Shown here one piece after another: positions 1-5,953 of a stretch of DNA of 6,700 nt. This DNA comes from an uncultured Angelakisella sp. GTDB lineage: Bacteria > Bacillota > Clostridia > Oscillospirales > Ruminococcaceae. Numbering within the stretch: the stretch's first letter is position 1; each line of letters begins with the position of its first letter. Made by a program: the position numbers and the translations under genes. The notes under the pieces were generated by a model that did no database searches, was not told the origin of the DNA, and was given only the letters and a program-made list of their open reading frames with translations. The stretch is taken from assembly GCA_947564495.1 (NCBI GenBank), contig CANOCD010000063.1:1-6700 (forward strand). The letters are read 5' to 3'.

Positions 1-23
1 GCCATCTGGCAAAACCAGAGGGC
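1..23. repeat. Imperfect hairpin at the left window edge
   Basis: Bases 1-9 and 15-23 form an inverted repeat with a 5-base loop. One of the nine pairs is mismatched. There is no T-run directly on either side, so it is not a convincing terminator by itself. It lies downstream of the operon terminator, and the next gene to the left is outside the window. The remainder of 24-60 shows nothing recognisable. Confidence 0.3.
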
Positions 24-60
24 CCAAAACAGCCTATATCGTCCTATCTTATCCAGTTAA

Positions 61-98
61 AACCAAAAAAGCCGGAGACTCTTTCGAGCCTCCCGGCT
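61..98 (-). terminator. Rho-independent terminator of the five-gene operon
   Basis: On the minus strand, bases 98-86 pair with 81-70 around a GAAA (GNRA) tetraloop at 85-82. The stem is about 12 bp with one bulged G and one A/C mismatch. It is followed immediately by TTTTTTGG and then more T. It starts 40 bases after the stop codon of the last gene of the operon. GC-rich stem, stable tetraloop and T-run together make a textbook intrinsic terminator in the minus direction. Confidence 0.88.
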
Positions 99-115
99 CC
101 CAACCCCAGGGAGCC
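95..115 (-). repeat. Perfect 7-bp inverted repeat overlapping the terminator stem
   Basis: GGCTCCC (95-101) and GGGAGCC (109-115) form a perfect stem with a 7-base loop. Positions 95-98 are also the base of the terminator stem, so the two hairpins cannot form completely at the same time. In the minus-strand transcript this hairpin is made first. It could be a chance by-product of GC-rich sequence or an alternative structure that modulates termination. Confidence 0.45.
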
Positions 116-138
116 AGAGGGCTTTCCTTTTGTAATTA

Positions 139-699
139 TTACCCCATCCCGCCGTACCTCTGCCGCAGCTTCCCCAGCTCGTCGCTGCCGATCTCCCTGG
201 GAACCCGCTCCAGGGCCAGGTCGAGAAAAGCCAGGTACTCCTTGTTCCGCCCGTTCACCGAGACAGCAGCGGCAGGCGCCTTAAAAGTCACCGCCTTGGA
301 AAGAAGCTGGCTCTTCACCTCGGTCACCTGCCGCCAGTAAACGACCTGGGAGCCGCCGAAGGGGGTGTAAGCCTCGAAGCGGTCATCGTAGGCCACCACC
401 TGCTTGACAAAGGCGGCAAGGAGGATGTGGCATCCTGCCCCTACGCAGACCAGGGCAAAGACGGCGATAAAGGTCCAGGAGCCAGGGTCGGTCCCCGCTG
501 TCTCGGGGAGGACCAGCTTCACCACATCCAGGGCCAGGCCCACCGCCAGGAGCATCCCGGCCATTAGGCCGGTCTCGGGCACCGACCGGACCCGGAGCCG
601 CTCCCCCTCCAGGCGGGGAGGCTGGTTCTTCCAGCAGAGGACCCCCGTGGCCAGGATCAACAGGACGCAGACCGCCAGAGAGATCACCACCTGGGTCAT
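139..699 (-). CDS. Small membrane protein with three predicted helices and a soluble C-terminal domain
   Basis: This encodes 186 residues. Three hydrophobic segments are visible at about residues 3-22, 44-64 and 75-97. A soluble tail follows (about 98-186) that reads like alternating strands and ends in a helix rich in E, R and L. That layout resembles small membrane proteins with a bacterial PH-like tail, but I cannot assign a family. The open frame extends upstream to 897, but the ATG at 699 is the better start: an AAGGAGG ribosome binding site lies 8 bases upstream (714-708) and the first helix then begins at the N-terminus. The start overlaps the TGA of the preceding metalloprotein gene by four bases (ATGA), which predicts translational coupling. 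It is the last gene before the operon terminator. Function is unknown; a physical or regulatory link to the metalloprotein is plausible but not shown. Confidence 0.75.
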   Translation of the reverse strand: MTQVVISLAVCVLLILATGVLCWKNQPPRLEGERLRVRSVPETGLMAGMLLAVGLALDVVKLVLPETAGTDPGSWTFIAVFALVCVGAGCHILLAAFVKQVVAYDDRFEAYTPFGGSQVVYWRQVTEVKSQLLSKAVTFKAPAAAVSVNGRNKEYLAFLDLALERVPREIGSDELGKLRQRYGGMG

Positions 700-1367
700 C
701 CTTTCCGCCTCCTTACAAAGTTCAGAATGTCCTCCCGCTTTTTCAGGGCAAGCTGGGGGTTGCTGACATAAAGCATCACCACGTCCAGAACATAGACCGA
801 GCAGGCCAGCCCGGAGAGCCGCTGGGCGAAGGCCATGGCCGCCATCTCGCTGAGGCAGAAGATGGCGCTGCGGTTCTCCCACCGCCCCAGCCTCCAAAGG
901 AGCAGGTGCTTCTGCCGGGTGTAGATGCCGGGGTCCCGGTACTCCAGGAGGTGGAACAGCTCGTGGGCCAGCAGGACCTCCCCTGTCGGGACGGGGCCCA
1001 GCAGGTCCTCCAGGCCCTCCTCCCGGCGGAGGTCATCGGTGCGCCGGGCGTTGCCGGGGTAGATGGTGACAAGGTCCGGCTCGGTGAAGGAGGCGAAGAG
1101 GGGCAGGGGCCCCCCGGTCTCCTCCGGGGGGATGTCCAGCCGCCCGCCCAGGGCGGCGATCCGCTCCGCCACGGGGAGGGGCCCCTGGTCCCGGGCCAGC
1201 TTTTCCGCCATTTTTTGGCCGCAGGCCGCCGCCTTGGCGGCGTAGTCCAGCTTCTGCTCCCTGGTGAGTTTCCCGGAGAGAGGGTCCCCTTCAAAGACGT
1301 AGAGGGCCCAGTCCTCTTCGGTGAGGGCGCACAGCTCCTCCGCCAGGGGGCGGAGCTTCCCCGCCAC
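696..1367 (-). CDS. Predicted HExxH zinc metalloprotein (gluzincin-like), function unknown
   Basis: This encodes 223 residues with no signal peptide or membrane helix, so it is probably cytoplasmic. The key motif is LLAHELFHLLEYRD at residues 132-145, where H135, E136 and H139 form an HExxH zinc site. A second helix, SEMAAMAFAQRL (173-184), places E174 as a likely third ligand. This resembles the E-x-x-A-x-x-FA helix of ImmA/IrrE-type peptidases, although the surrounding sequence is not otherwise recognisable as that family. The N-terminal part (1-75) is helical and charged. The start is GTG, directly after the TAA of the HyuA-type gene and in the same frame. A GGAG ribosome binding site lies about 9 bases upstream, inside the end of the HyuA-type gene. 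The four-base overlap with the membrane-protein gene downstream suggests the two are made together. Whether it is an active peptidase, and on what substrate, cannot be read from the sequence. Confidence 0.8.
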   Translation of the reverse strand: MAGKLRPLAEELCALTEEDWALYVFEGDPLSGKLTREQKLDYAAKAAACGQKMAEKLARDQGPLPVAERIAALGGRLDIPPEETGGPLPLFASFTEPDLVTIYPGNARRTDDLRREEGLEDLLGPVPTGEVLLAHELFHLLEYRDPGIYTRQKHLLLWRLGRWENRSAIFCLSEMAAMAFAQRLSGLACSVYVLDVVMLYVSNPQLALKKREDILNFVRRRKG

Positions 1368-3503
1368 TTACAAAATCTCCGTCCGGGAGCAGATCAGGAG
1401 GATGTCGTCCTCCGGCTCGGCGTCCAGGAACTCGCTTTCCATGATGATCTTCAGCTGCTCCAGGCTGACGGTGTTGGAGAAATCCAGCACCTTGCCGCCG
1501 ATGCAGAGGAAAAGGTCGGGGGTCTGGAGCATCTGGTGGTCGTACCCCAGCATCTTGTTCCAAAGCTCCTCGGTGACCTCCTGCCACTGGCTGGCCTTGC
1601 AGGCGGCGGCGATGCCGTTGCCGCACTGGACCTTGATGAAGCCCCGCTTATCCACCAGGCGGACCTGCTGCTTTTCGCCGTTTTCGGCCCCAAAGACATA
1701 GAAGGAATCACTGTGGACCAGGGGCTTGGCGGCCTCCGGCTCCACCCGCATGGATTCGGCGGCGATCTTCCGGGCGTCCTCTTCGCTGCACTGGAGGCGC
1801 AGGTCGGTGGTCTGGACCTCGTTGGAGCCCAGGGCGATGGCGGTGACCCGGGAGGTCTGCTGGTCGATCTCGATCTGGACCTCCACCGTGTCGGGGACGG
1901 CGCCGTTCTTGATGGCCAGGGCCTTGGCCTCCTTCTTGATCCTGCTGATGTCCTGGGTGGTGGGGTTGGGGATGACCCGCTCCACCACGTCCCGGATCAT
2001 GGCCAGGGCCACGCCGATGGAGGAGATGACCTCGGCGTACTTGGGGATGCTGTAGGAGATGCCCATCTGCTTGGCCGAGTAGGGCAGGAGGGCGCTGGCC
2101 CCGCCGCCCACCCCAACCAGGGTGGTCTGGTCCTTCTCCAGGCGGTATTTCGCCATAAGCTCGTTGATGACCGGCTCGATCTTCTCAAAAGCCTTGTGGA
2201 GGATCTGCCGGGCGGCCTCCTCCACGTCCACGCCGAGGTAGTCGGCCAACGGCTTCATGCACCGGCGGGCCGATTCCACGATGCCGTAGGAGTAGTCCTC
2301 CGGGCGGCAGTAGCCCAGGACGTTGGCGGCGCAGCTGTTGGTGATGGTCACCCGCTTGCCCCCGGCCAGCTTCACCCGGACGTAGTCGGCGGGGTCCCCC
2401 TCCTTGGGGGCGAAGAACTCCAGCTCCGGCTCCCCCAGTTCCTCAGTGGGGGTGTAGACGGCGTATTTCAGCCCGGCGATGTGGGCGCTTCGGGGGCCCA
2501 CGTCCACCAGCTTGTTGTTGGCGGCCCGGACCATGGAGCCCCCGGCCACCCCCAGCACCCGGACGTCCAGGGAGTTGATGTAGGTGCGGTGTCCGCCGAC
2601 GATGGAGTATTCCACGGCGGGGCGGCCGTTTTTGATGACCCCGATGTTGGTGGAGGTGCCCCCCACCTCAAAGTAGATGCCGTTGGAGGCCCGGAGGTAC
2701 ATGAGGGCCCCCATGACGCTGGCCGCCGGGCCGGAGAGCATGGTGAGGACCGGGCGCTTCTTCATCTCGGTGATGTCCATGACCCCGCCGTCGCCACGCA
2801 TGATCATCAGGGGGACCTTGATCCCTGCCTGGCGGACGCTCCCCTCGGTGGAGTTGGCGGTGTTCATCATCTTGGGAAGGATGCTGCCGTTGATGGCGGC
2901 GGTGCGGGTGCGCCGGGTGAGGCCGTAGAGCTTGCTGATCTCGCTGGCCACCGAGACCATCATCCCCCGCTTTTCCGCCGACTCCTGGACCATGAGTTCC
3001 TCCCGGATGTTATCCACCCCGAAGGCTTTGGAGGCCACGATGACCTCCGCCCCCTGGCCCTTGAGGTCGTCCAGGGCGGCGTCGATGGCCGGGGCGTCGA
3101 CCTTTTTGGCGTTTAGGAAGGTGTGGCAGGTGCGGATGAACCGCCCCGTCCCCAGGTCGATGTCGGGGATGCGGGTCTGCTTTTTGGCCAGCCACCCCTC
3201 GATGCCCCCCTGGCCCATCCCCAGGACCCCCACCTTGGCCACGTCCCCTTCCAGGAGGGCGTTGGTGGCCTGGGTGGTGCTGTGGGCGATGAACACCACG
3301 TCGTCGGGGAAGATGCCGTTTTTATCCAGGCAGTTTTCAAAGCACTGGATGACCCCGGCGGCCACCCCCATTTCGTGGTCGTGGGTGGTCATCACCACCG
3401 ACTCCCCCACGATCTCGTGGGTGTCGTTGTCCAGGGCCACCGCCTTGGTGTGGGTGCCCCCCACGTCGATGCCGACACGGATGCTTCTTTTCGTTTCACT
3501 CAT
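1368..3503 (-). CDS. HyuA-type hydantoinase/oxoprolinase family ATPase, stand-alone
   Basis: This encodes 711 residues, the usual length for the family. HyuA/oxoprolinase proteins have an actin-like ASKHA fold and use ATP to open or activate lactam, hydantoin or carbonyl substrates, usually with a HyuB partner. Visible motifs in order are: GIDVGGTHTK (11-20, phosphate-1 loop); AHSTTQATNALLEG (73-86, typical of the HyuA N-domain); MRGDGGVM (235-242); LSGPAASVMGA (257-267); FEVGGTSTNIGVI (278-290, phosphate-2 loop); and VGVGGGASALLP (463-474) with SSIGVALAMIRD (494-505), the adenosine region. Residues from about 510 to 711 form a less conserved C-terminal domain. The phosphate-2 loop has Asn286 where the family normally has Asp (GGTxTD). 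No HyuB gene is in the window. The ATG at 3503 has AGGAGG 11 bases upstream, a rather long spacing, and the gap before it carries hairpins. The family is certain; the substrate is unknown. Confidence 0.9.
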   Translation of the reverse strand: MSETKRSIRVGIDVGGTHTKAVALDNDTHEIVGESVVMTTHDHEMGVAAGVIQCFENCLDKNGIFPDDVVFIAHSTTQATNALLEGDVAKVGVLGMGQGGIEGWLAKKQTRIPDIDLGTGRFIRTCHTFLNAKKVDAPAIDAALDDLKGQGAEVIVASKAFGVDNIREELMVQESAEKRGMMVSVASEISKLYGLTRRTRTAAINGSILPKMMNTANSTEGSVRQAGIKVPLMIMRGDGGVMDITEMKKRPVLTMLSGPAASVMGALMYLRASNGIYFEVGGTSTNIGVIKNGRPAVEYSIVGGHRTYINSLDVRVLGVAGGSMVRAANNKLVDVGPRSAHIAGLKYAVYTPTEELGEPELEFFAPKEGDPADYVRVKLAGGKRVTITNSCAANVLGYCRPEDYSYGIVESARRCMKPLADYLGVDVEEAARQILHKAFEKIEPVINELMAKYRLEKDQTTLVGVGGGASALLPYSAKQMGISYSIPKYAEVISSIGVALAMIRDVVERVIPNPTTQDISRIKKEAKALAIKNGAVPDTVEVQIEIDQQTSRVTAIALGSNEVQTTDLRLQCSEEDARKIAAESMRVEPEAAKPLVHSDSFYVFGAENGEKQQVRLVDKRGFIKVQCGNGIAAACKASQWQEVTEELWNKMLGYDHQMLQTPDLFLCIGGKVLDFSNTVSLEQLKIIMESEFLDAEPEDDILLICSRTEIL

Positions 3504-3514
3504 AGGTAGTAATT

Positions 3515-3520
3515 CCTCCT
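3515..3520 (-). promoter_or_regulatory. Ribosome binding site of the HyuA-type gene
   Basis: A perfect AGGAGG on the minus strand lies 11 bases before the ATG at 3503. This is longer than the 7-8 bases seen for the permease and membrane-protein genes. Directly 5' of it, GAGATC (3526-3521) is complementary to the loop of the hairpin at 3533-3575, so access to this site may depend on RNA folding. Confidence 0.75.
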
Positions 3521-3532
3521 GATCTCAAAAGG

Positions 3533-3575
3533 GGCCCGCCGCCCGGACGAGATCCACCTGTCCGGGCGGCGGGCC
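3533..3575 (-). terminator. 16-bp perfect GC hairpin between permease and HyuA genes (attenuator or partial terminator)
   Basis: Bases 3533-3548 and 3560-3575 are a perfect 16-bp inverted repeat, almost all G and C, around an 11-base loop. In the minus-strand transcript the stem is followed by CC and only four T (3530-3527). This suggests partial termination, or a stabilising/processing hairpin that sets the permease to HyuA expression ratio. It could also simply protect the permease mRNA 3' end. The HyuA-type gene has no other obvious promoter in the gap. Confidence 0.7.
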
Positions 3576-3578
3576 GGG

Positions 3579-3597
3579 AAAAACCCAACGGGTTTTT
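3579..3597. terminator. Short symmetric terminator-like hairpin after the permease gene
   Basis: AAAAACCC (3579-3586) and GGGTTTTT (3590-3597) form a perfect 8-bp inverted repeat with a 3-base loop. It gives a T-run after a short G-C core in both directions. In the minus direction it begins 20 bases after the permease stop and stands in tandem just before the large GC hairpin. The three-base-pair GC core makes it weak alone. Confidence 0.45.
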
Positions 3598-3617
3598 ATG
3601 GAACCGAAGCTATGCGC

Positions 3618-4919
3618 TTACATGGCGAACATGGCGTAGGCCACCATCTCCAGGATGAGGCAGAGGGGCAGGGCGAAGGGCAGCACCTGGCGCAGGAAGT
3701 CCTTGACACTGACCTTGTTGTAGCCGATGGCCCACATATTCCAGGACTGGGTAGGGCAGATGGAGGTGGTGATGGTGCAGCAGGGGATGTAGAACAGGGG
3801 ATAGAGGATGGACAGGGGATACAGCCCGGTGCCCGCCAGGATGGCGAAGGTGGCGGTCCCGGCGCCCCAGATGGTGGTGGGGCCACGGAAGAGGGCCAGG
3901 AAGCCCAGCAGACCGAACACCAGGAAGAGGAGCATCAGGTTGGAGGGCAGGATGGGGGAGACGATGGGGGCCAGAAGGTCCTTGCAGGAACCGGCGGCCT
4001 TGATGAACATCTGGAGGAAGAGGAGGAAGCCCAAAGTCAGGCCCACGTCGGAAACGCCGTCGTAGAAGGTCTTTTCCACGATCTTGGCGATGCCGTCCCA
4101 GCCCTTGAGGTTGCCGGTGAAGAAGAGGGCCCAGATGACCGCCACGATGATGGCCACGATGGAGCTGAACCCGAAGGCGATGGCGAAGAAAACGGGGAGC
4201 AGGGGGGTGATGCAGGCGATCATGCTGACGTTCTCGCCGCTGGAGACCCCGGAGGCGGCGGCCCAGGCGTGGACCTTCTGCTCCTTGCGGACCCCCAGGA
4301 CCACCATGACGATGACAAAGATCAGGTGGATGGCCAGGGCGATGCCGGCGAAGCGGTACCACTCGGGGGAGAGGGGGTTGTACTTCTCTTCGCCCAGGGC
4401 CATGGTCCCGGCGGCCTGGGTCAGAAGGGAGCTGTTGAGGTAGAGGCCGCAGCCCACCGACATGGCGTAGGAGCAGGTGGCCAGGGTCTTGCTGATGCCC
4501 AAAGAGAGCATGATGGGGAAGACGATAACGCCGATGGCCACCACGGCGCCGGCGCCGTAGGCGGTGGTGAAGATGCCGGTGACCACCACGCAGAGGAGGA
4601 CGCAGGTCAAAGCGGGCTTGTCGCCGCCCAGCTCAACGGCCTTGCGGATGATGGTCCGGGCGATGCCGGTCTCCAGGAGGATGCGGCCGAACCAGCTGCC
4701 GAAGATGATGTTCACGGCGGTGGGGCCGAAGCCCTCCGGGCCGGCCTGGAAGATGGTCTTGTTGATGGTCTCCCAGTCCAGGACCCCGCCGATGACCCCC
4801 AGGGCGGACCAGATGACCGCCATGGAGAAGAGGCCGAGCAAGAGGTTGCCGCCCTTTGCGGCGTAGTAGATAAAGGCGAAGAACGTGATGAGCAGAATTA
4901 CGCCAACTGCTGTCTGCAT
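3618..4919 (-). CDS. Multi-spanning permease of the ion-transporter (GntP/CitMHS-like) type
   Basis: This encodes 433 residues of inner-membrane protein with roughly 11-12 hydrophobic segments. Approximate positions are 3-20, 25-47, 66-82, 103-118, 120-138, 146-162, 188-210, 234-250, 252-268, 292-308, 328-345, 354-382 and 411-430; some of these are probably re-entrant loops. The two-fold layout, the break at TTAYGAGAV (118-126) and the amphipathic stretch FGRILLETGIARTI (77-90) fit the ion-transporter superfamily, which includes gluconate (GntP), citrate (CitMHS) and dicarboxylate carriers. The second half has RGPTTIWGAGTATF (345-358) and CPTQSWNMW (388-396), candidate substrate or cation sites. 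The likely cargo is an organic acid taken up with H+ or Na+; exact family and substrate are not determined. The start is secure: AGGAGG lies 7 bases before the ATG. It sits between an Eda-type aldolase and a HyuA-type ATPase, so it probably imports their substrate. Confidence 0.83.
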   Translation of the reverse strand: MQTAVGVILLITFFAFIYYAAKGGNLLLGLFSMAVIWSALGVIGGVLDWETINKTIFQAGPEGFGPTAVNIIFGSWFGRILLETGIARTIIRKAVELGGDKPALTCVLLCVVVTGIFTTAYGAGAVVAIGVIVFPIMLSLGISKTLATCSYAMSVGCGLYLNSSLLTQAAGTMALGEEKYNPLSPEWYRFAGIALAIHLIFVIVMVVLGVRKEQKVHAWAAASGVSSGENVSMIACITPLLPVFFAIAFGFSSIVAIIVAVIWALFFTGNLKGWDGIAKIVEKTFYDGVSDVGLTLGFLLFLQMFIKAAGSCKDLLAPIVSPILPSNLMLLFLVFGLLGFLALFRGPTTIWGAGTATFAILAGTGLYPLSILYPLFYIPCCTITTSICPTQSWNMWAIGYNKVSVKDFLRQVLPFALPLCLILEMVAYAMFAM

Positions 4920-4926
4920 AAAGAAA

Positions 4927-4932
4927 CCTCCT
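4927..4932 (-). promoter_or_regulatory. Ribosome binding site of the permease gene
   Basis: A perfect AGGAGG on the minus strand lies 7 bases before the ATG at 4919, the optimal spacing. It supports the chosen start and sits within the 56-base gap after the aldolase gene. Confidence 0.8.
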
Positions 4933-4949
4933 CAAAAATGATCTCGTTT

Positions 4950-4969
4950 CATCCCCCGCCGGGGGGATG
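4950..4969 (-). repeat. Small hairpin between aldolase and permease genes
   Basis: CATCCCCC (4950-4957) and GGGGGATG (4962-4969) form a perfect 8-bp stem around GCCG. It is located 6 bases after the aldolase stop codon. No T-run follows on the minus strand, so it is more likely a processing or stability element than a terminator. The operon is expected to read through it. Confidence 0.5.
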
Positions 4970-4975
4970 GGTCTG

Positions 4976-5938
4976 CTACTTTTGGGTCAGATGCACCGCA
5001 AAGCCGCCCAGCTCCTGTTCCAGGTAGATGAGCCGCAGGCGGCCCGCCCCGTCATACTGGGCGGTCTCCTCCCGGAAGGTGAAGCCCTTGGCCGCAAGGT
5101 ATGCCTTGGCCCGGTCCACGTTGTTGGCGGCCACCGCCAGATGGCCCAGCCGCCCCAGGAAGGGCTGCTTCACCGCCTCCACGGCGGCCCCGGCAAAGAC
5201 GCCGCCTCCGGCGTCCCGGACCGGCCAGCCGAAGGCTTCGGCGAACCGGCCCGCTGTCTCCAGGGCTTCCGCCTCGTTCTGGCAGTTGATCCCCACGTGG
5301 CGGAGGGTGAAGCCGTGCATCGTCTCCACCGCCTCCCGGGTCAGGCGCTCCACTTCGGCGAAGTCCCCCGCCTCGATAAGGCTGTCCTTCACCATCCAGC
5401 TGCCCCCCACCGCTAAGATCTGGGGGCAGGAGAGGTAGGCGTTGAGGTTTTCGGTGGAGACGCCGCCGGTGGGCATGAACCGCATCCCGCCGTAGGGGGC
5501 AAACAGGGATTTTAAGGTCTTCAGCCCCCCGCTTGCTTCGGCGGGGAAGAACTTCACCTCGCTAAGGCCGAACTCCAGGGCCCGCTCCAGGTCGGTGGGG
5601 CCGCTGCACCCGGGGAAAACCGGGACCTCCCGATCCAGGCAGAGGCGCACCACCTTTTCGTTGAAGCCCGGGGTGACGATGAACTTCGCCCCGGCCTCCA
5701 GGGCGGCCTCGGCCTGGCCGACGTTGTGGACCGTCCCAGCCCCCACCAGCAGTTCCGGCAGGCTTTGGGACAGGGTCCGGATGCTCTCCTCCGCCCCGGC
5801 GGCCCGGAAGGTCACCTCGGCCACCGGCAGCCCGCCCCGGCAGAGGGCCTCCCCCAGGGGGAGGGCGTCCTGGGCACGCTCCAGCTTGACCACCGGCACG
5901 ATGCCCAGCTCGTAGATCCTACGGGATACCTCCTTCAT
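4976..5938 (-). CDS. eda: KDPG/KHG aldolase fused to a C-terminal VOC (glyoxalase-like) domain
   Basis: This encodes 320 residues; a plain Eda is about 205-215. Residues 1-208 are a class I KDPG/KHG aldolase (TIM barrel), which splits 2-keto-3-deoxy-6-phosphogluconate to pyruvate and glyceraldehyde 3-phosphate, or 4-hydroxy-2-oxoglutarate to pyruvate and glyoxylate. Its marks are GIVPVVKLE (12-20), EVTFRA with general base E41 and phosphate/carboxylate-binding R45, GAGTV (66-70), VTPGF (88-92), VKFFPAE with Schiff-base K129, and PTGGV (156-160). Residues 210-320 look like a VOC fold with two beta-alpha repeats starting at RHVGIN (213-218) and GHLAVA (265-270). H214 and H266 are possible metal ligands, and the final strand has H317 where VOC enzymes usually have Glu. 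The second domain's role is unknown. The start matches the family N-terminus, but its ribosome site (GGAG 4 bases before ATG) is poor and lies in antisense kinase sequence. It is the first gene of the operon as seen here. Confidence 0.9.
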   Translation of the reverse strand: MKEVSRRIYELGIVPVVKLERAQDALPLGEALCRGGLPVAEVTFRAAGAEESIRTLSQSLPELLVGAGTVHNVGQAEAALEAGAKFIVTPGFNEKVVRLCLDREVPVFPGCSGPTDLERALEFGLSEVKFFPAEASGGLKTLKSLFAPYGGMRFMPTGGVSTENLNAYLSCPQILAVGGSWMVKDSLIEAGDFAEVERLTREAVETMHGFTLRHVGINCQNEAEALETAGRFAEAFGWPVRDAGGGVFAGAAVEAVKQPFLGRLGHLAVAANNVDRAKAYLAAKGFTFREETAQYDGAGRLRLIYLEQELGGFAVHLTQK

Positions 5939-5939
5939 C

Positions 5940-5953
5940 CCTCTCCGGGGAGG
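5940..5953. repeat. 14-base quasi-palindrome at the eda/kinase junction
   Basis: CCTCTCCGGGGAGG is self-complementary apart from one T/G pair. It begins 2 bases from the eda start codon and holds the first recognisable codons of the truncated kinase. It also supplies the weak ribosome binding site of eda. Such a fold-back sequence exactly at a head-to-head junction is typical of inversion or template-switch breakpoints. Confidence 0.6.

Noticed and set aside
700..897. An N-terminal extension of the small membrane protein starting at 897
   Set aside because: The added 66 residues lie wholly inside the metalloprotein gene in another frame and look random. The ATG at 699 has a strong AAGGAGG site and a membrane helix right at the N-terminus.
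906..3116. A 736-codon plus-strand open frame antisense to the HyuA-type and metalloprotein genes
   Set aside because: Its translation is a low-complexity mix rich in G, D, H, V and L with no domain motifs. It mirrors GC-biased third codon positions of well-recognised minus-strand genes, so it is a shadow frame.
3612..5027. A 471-codon plus-strand open frame antisense to the permease
   Set aside because: The product is extremely rich in G, E, D, H and Q, as expected from the complement of hydrophobic membrane-helix codons. It has no ribosome site, and the minus-strand permease is clear.
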